DNA from: an uncultured Faecalibacterium sp.
Lineage (GTDB): Bacteria; Bacillota; Clostridia; Oscillospirales; Ruminococcaceae
Assembly (NCBI GenBank): GCA_937915335.1
Contig: CALDLZ010000437.1
Coordinates: forward strand, 1 to 8,852
Length of the DNA stretch: 8,852 nt
Direction of reading: 5' to 3'
Part shown: positions 6,987 to 8,852 of the stretch, piece after piece
How positions within the stretch are numbered: the stretch's first letter is position 1
Layout: the number at the start of each line of letters is the position of its first letter
Notes under the pieces: generated by a model
What the model was told of the DNA's origin: nothing
Database searches by the model: none
What the model saw: the letters and a program-made list of their open reading frames with translations, nothing else
Program-made: the position numbers and the translations under genes

Positions 6987-7799
6987 ATGAATCAGTCAGA
7001 GCGAAGGCAATTCCTCATCCGGGAACTGCTGGCTGAGGAACCGGAATACCGGGAATTGGCTATTCCAGCGGACACGGCAGGCCAGAAGCAGCTGCTTCGT
7101 GCCCTAATGAATGTCCGCCCGCCCCGGGCAGTGCCCCAGCGATTCCTGACCGTGCAGGATGAGTATCTGCGGGAGGAAGCCGCCCGCCGGGGCGTGGTGG
7201 AGCTTTCCACATTGGAGCCGCTGCTCGTGGAAAACGGGGCGGCGCTCTATCTCTGGCATGGGGATATCACCCAGCTGGCCTGTGACGCCATCGTCAATGC
7301 CGCCAACAGCGGCATGACCGGCTGTTATGTGCCCAACCACACCTGCATCGATAACTGTATCCACACCTTTGCGGGGGTACAGCTGCGGCAGGAGTGCGCC
7401 CGCCTGATGCAGGCACAAGGCCACGAAGAGCCCACCGGGCAGGCCAAGCTCACTCCCGCCTACAACCTGCCCTGCAAATACATCCTGCACACGGTAGGGC
7501 CCATCGTCTCCGGGCGGCTGACAGAAACGGCCTGCGCCCAGCTGGCCAGCAGCTACCGCTCCTGTCTGGAGCTGGCGGTGGAAAACGGGCTGGAAAGCTT
7601 GGCGTTCTGCTGCATTTCCACCGGCGTGTTCGGCTTCCCGAATGATCGGGCCGCGGAGATCGCCGTGCAGACCGTGCGGGACTTTCTACGAACTGAAACC
7701 AGCGTAAAAAAGGTGATCTTCAATGTTTTCAAGGATTTGGACAAAACACTCTATGCCCGCCAGCTCGGGCAGTGCAGAGCAGCTCAAGGCCGCGCTTGA
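6987..7799 (+). CDS. Zinc-type macrodomain protein (protein-ADP-ribose hydrolase)
   Basis: A 270-residue protein predicted to remove ADP-ribose from modified proteins. Residues 1-80 are a helical N-terminal extension typical of this family. The macrodomain begins near 85 with LYLWHGDITQLACDAIVNAA (ADP-ribose loop 1, Asp93 to Asn107). Next is the signature of zinc-dependent macrodomains, GCYVPNHTCIDNCIHTFAG (112-130), where Cys113, His118 and Cys120 are the likely metal ligands. The second ADP-ribose-binding loop is CISTGVFGFP (209-218), and the fold ends around VIFNVFKDLDKTLYARQL. Start: GGAGGTG six bases before the ATG. The reading frame extends upstream to 6672, but that part is non-homologous and precedes the promoter. 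It overlaps the sirtuin gene downstream. In staphylococci and streptococci the homologous protein reverses the modification made by the paired SirTM; that pairing is known for the family and inferred here. Confidence 0.92.
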   Translation: MNQSERRQFLIRELLAEEPEYRELAIPADTAGQKQLLRALMNVRPPRAVPQRFLTVQDEYLREEAARRGVVELSTLEPLLVENGAALYLWHGDITQLACDAIVNAANSGMTGCYVPNHTCIDNCIHTFAGVQLRQECARLMQAQGHEEPTGQAKLTPAYNLPCKYILHTVGPIVSGRLTETACAQLASSYRSCLELAVENGLESLAFCCISTGVFGFPNDRAAEIAVQTVRDFLRTETSVKKVIFNVFKDLDKTLYARQLGQCRAAQGRA

Positions 7800-8640
7800 T
7801 GCTGCTGATACCGTCATCCTCGGGGCTGGGGCCGGGCTTTCCACAGCGGCAGGCTTCGTCTACACCGGCGAGCGCTTCACAAAATATTTCTACGATTTCG
7901 CGTCGAAGTATCGCTTTGCCGATATGTATTCCGGCGGCTTCTATCCCTTCGCCTCGCCGGAGGAGCACTGGGCCTACTGGAGCCGGTACATCTACATCAA
8001 TCGGTACCTGGATGCCCCCAAGCCCACCTATCAGAACTTGCTCCGATTGGTGCAGGACAAGGACTATTTTGTGCTGACGACCAATGTGGATCACTGCTTC
8101 CAGAAGGCCGGGTTTGACAAAAAGCGGCTTTTTTATACTCAGGGTGATTACGGGCTGTTCCAGTGCTCTGAGCCCTGCCGCGCCGAAACCTTTGATAACG
8201 AAGCGCTGGTGCGGCAGATGGTGCAGGCACAGGGTTGGCGCATCGAGGACGACGGCACTCTGACCGAACCGGCCGGCCCGCTGAAGATGCAGGTTCCCAC
8301 CGAGCTCGTACCCCACTGCCCCCATTGCGGCAAGCCGCTGGCCATGAATCTGCGGGCAGACGATACCTTTGTGGAAGATGCAGGCTGGCACGATGCCGCA
8401 GAACGGTACAGCGAATTCCTGCGTCGCCATGAGACCACCCGGACGCTCTTCCTTGAGCTGGGCACCGGCTATAATACCCCGGGCATCATCAAATATCCCT
8501 TCTGGCGTATGACCGCCCAGTGGCCCGATGCGCAGTACGCCTGCGTCAATCTGGGCGAGGCGCTGGCCCCCAATGAAATCGCCGGAAAGAGCATCTGTAT
8601 CGATGGGGATGCGGATCGTGTGATCACCGCACTGCTTTAA
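7723..8640 (+). CDS. Class-M sirtuin (SirTM), predicted protein ADP-ribosyltransferase
   Basis: An NAD+-dependent Sir2-fold enzyme of up to 305 residues, predicted to transfer ADP-ribose to protein and not to deacylate. The Rossmann motif is ILGAGAGLSTAAGFVYTGER (32-51). TTNVDHCFQKAGF (119-131) provides the conserved Asn121 and Asp123. At the position of the usual catalytic His of HG, it has Gln140 in FYTQGDYGLFQC (137-148). The zinc site is CSEPC (148-152) and CPHC (199-202). This Asn/Gln pair is the published hallmark of SirTM enzymes. Start choice: ATG 7723 has AGGTGA six bases upstream but overlaps the macrodomain gene by 77 bases; ATG 7753 (residue 11 here) would cut the overlap to 47 bases but has only a distant AAGGA. 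The stop is at 8638-8640. Same transcript as the macrodomain gene, forming a writer/eraser pair. No lipoyl-carrier or lipoate-ligase gene is adjacent. Confidence 0.92.
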   Translation: MFSRIWTKHSMPASSGSAEQLKAALDAADTVILGAGAGLSTAAGFVYTGERFTKYFYDFASKYRFADMYSGGFYPFASPEEHWAYWSRYIYINRYLDAPKPTYQNLLRLVQDKDYFVLTTNVDHCFQKAGFDKKRLFYTQGDYGLFQCSEPCRAETFDNEALVRQMVQAQGWRIEDDGTLTEPAGPLKMQVPTELVPHCPHCGKPLAMNLRADDTFVEDAGWHDAAERYSEFLRRHETTRTLFLELGTGYNTPGIIKYPFWRMTAQWPDAQYACVNLGEALAPNEIAGKSICIDGDADRVITALL

Positions 8641-8675
8641 TTTTTCCACAAACTGATCTTATTTTTCTCTATGCA

Positions 8676-8715
8676 AAAGCCCCCCGGCTTCCTGTTACGG
8701 AAACCAGGGGGCTTT
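8676..8715. terminator. Hairpin terminator between the sirtuin gene and pyruvate, phosphate dikinase
   Basis: aaagccccc (8676-8684) pairs with gggggcttt (8707-8715), with additional gg/cc pairs inside the loop region. Read on the minus strand the hairpin is followed by tttgcat after a cttt base, so it suits the convergent dikinase gene; on the plus strand it follows the sirtuin stop by 35 bases. Probably bidirectional. Confidence 0.8.
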
Positions 8716-8751
8716 GATGCCTTATTTGTGCTTTCTCAAGCACTCACACAA

Positions 8752-8852
8752 TCACTTGCGGGGGTTCTTGATCGCAGCCTGCGCAGCGGCAAGACGGGCG
8801 ATCGGGACGCGGTACGGGCTGCAGGAGACATAGGTAAGACCGATCTTGTGGA
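8752..8852 (-). CDS. ppdK: Pyruvate, phosphate dikinase, C-terminal 32 residues (cut by window edge)
   Basis: The minus strand from the window edge reads [20 protein letters not shown], then [12 protein letters not shown] and a TGA stop at 8754-8752. [19 protein letters not shown] is the conserved end of the C-terminal PEP/pyruvate TIM-barrel domain of pyruvate, phosphate dikinase, including the catalytic Cys within SCSP. The enzyme interconverts ATP, pyruvate and phosphate with AMP, phosphoenolpyruvate and pyrophosphate, and serves pyrophosphate-dependent glycolysis or PEP formation in many Clostridia. Only this tail is in view, so integrity of the rest cannot be judged. It is convergent with the sirtuin gene, the two being separated by a hairpin. 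Confidence 0.9.
   Translation of the reverse strand, partial: HKIGLTYVSCSPYRVPIARLAAAQAAIKNPRK

Noticed and set aside
7729..8649. 306-codon minus-strand frame opposite the sirtuin gene
   Set aside because: Covers the sirtuin gene base for base and has no domain signature; the sirtuin motifs settle the coding strand.

Overview
The window looks like chromosome from a G+C-rich gut Clostridia member. Faecalibacterium or a close Oscillospiraceae relative is my guess, based on the style of the proteins, the strong Shine-Dalgarno sites and the GC-rich hairpin repeats of the 'agctcccct' type. The assignment is inference; no rRNA or marker gene is present.

Layout. Minus strand, 1-2803: the branched-chain amino acid operon ilvB-ilvN-ilvC (acetolactate synthase large and small subunits, then the first 140 codons of ketol-acid reductoisomerase). 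It reads from a near-consensus promoter at 2904-2931. A 72-base cloverleaf-like repeat lies between ilvN and ilvC. Plus strand, 3088-4305: a DUF815-type AAA+ ATPase, divergent from ilvB, with its own promoter and a partial copy of the same repeat in its leader. A long hairpin (4321-4358) separates it from the convergent pair that follows. Minus strand, 4398-6558: threonine ammonia-lyase followed, one base after its stop codon, by an AraC-family regulator. Threonine ammonia-lyase makes 2-oxobutanoate, which IlvBN can use for isoleucine, so the two minus-strand units are biochemically linked.

6559-6986 holds the threonine ammonia-lyase promoter, a broken piece of a pyridoxamine-phosphate-oxidase-like (FMN split-barrel) gene, and a short repeat-like hairpin whose edge forms the -35 box of a strong plus-strand promoter. 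That promoter drives a two-gene module, 6987-8640: a zinc-type macrodomain ADP-ribosyl hydrolase and, overlapping it, a class-M sirtuin (SirTM) with the Gln-for-His active site typical of ADP-ribosyltransferases. This is the most interesting content: a writer/eraser pair for protein ADP-ribosylation, seen here without the lipoyl-carrier (GcvH-L) and lipoate-ligase genes that accompany it in staphylococci and streptococci. A terminator hairpin (8676-8715) separates it from the convergent C-terminal end of pyruvate, phosphate dikinase (8752-8852).

No rRNA, tRNA, CRISPR array or complete insertion sequence was seen.
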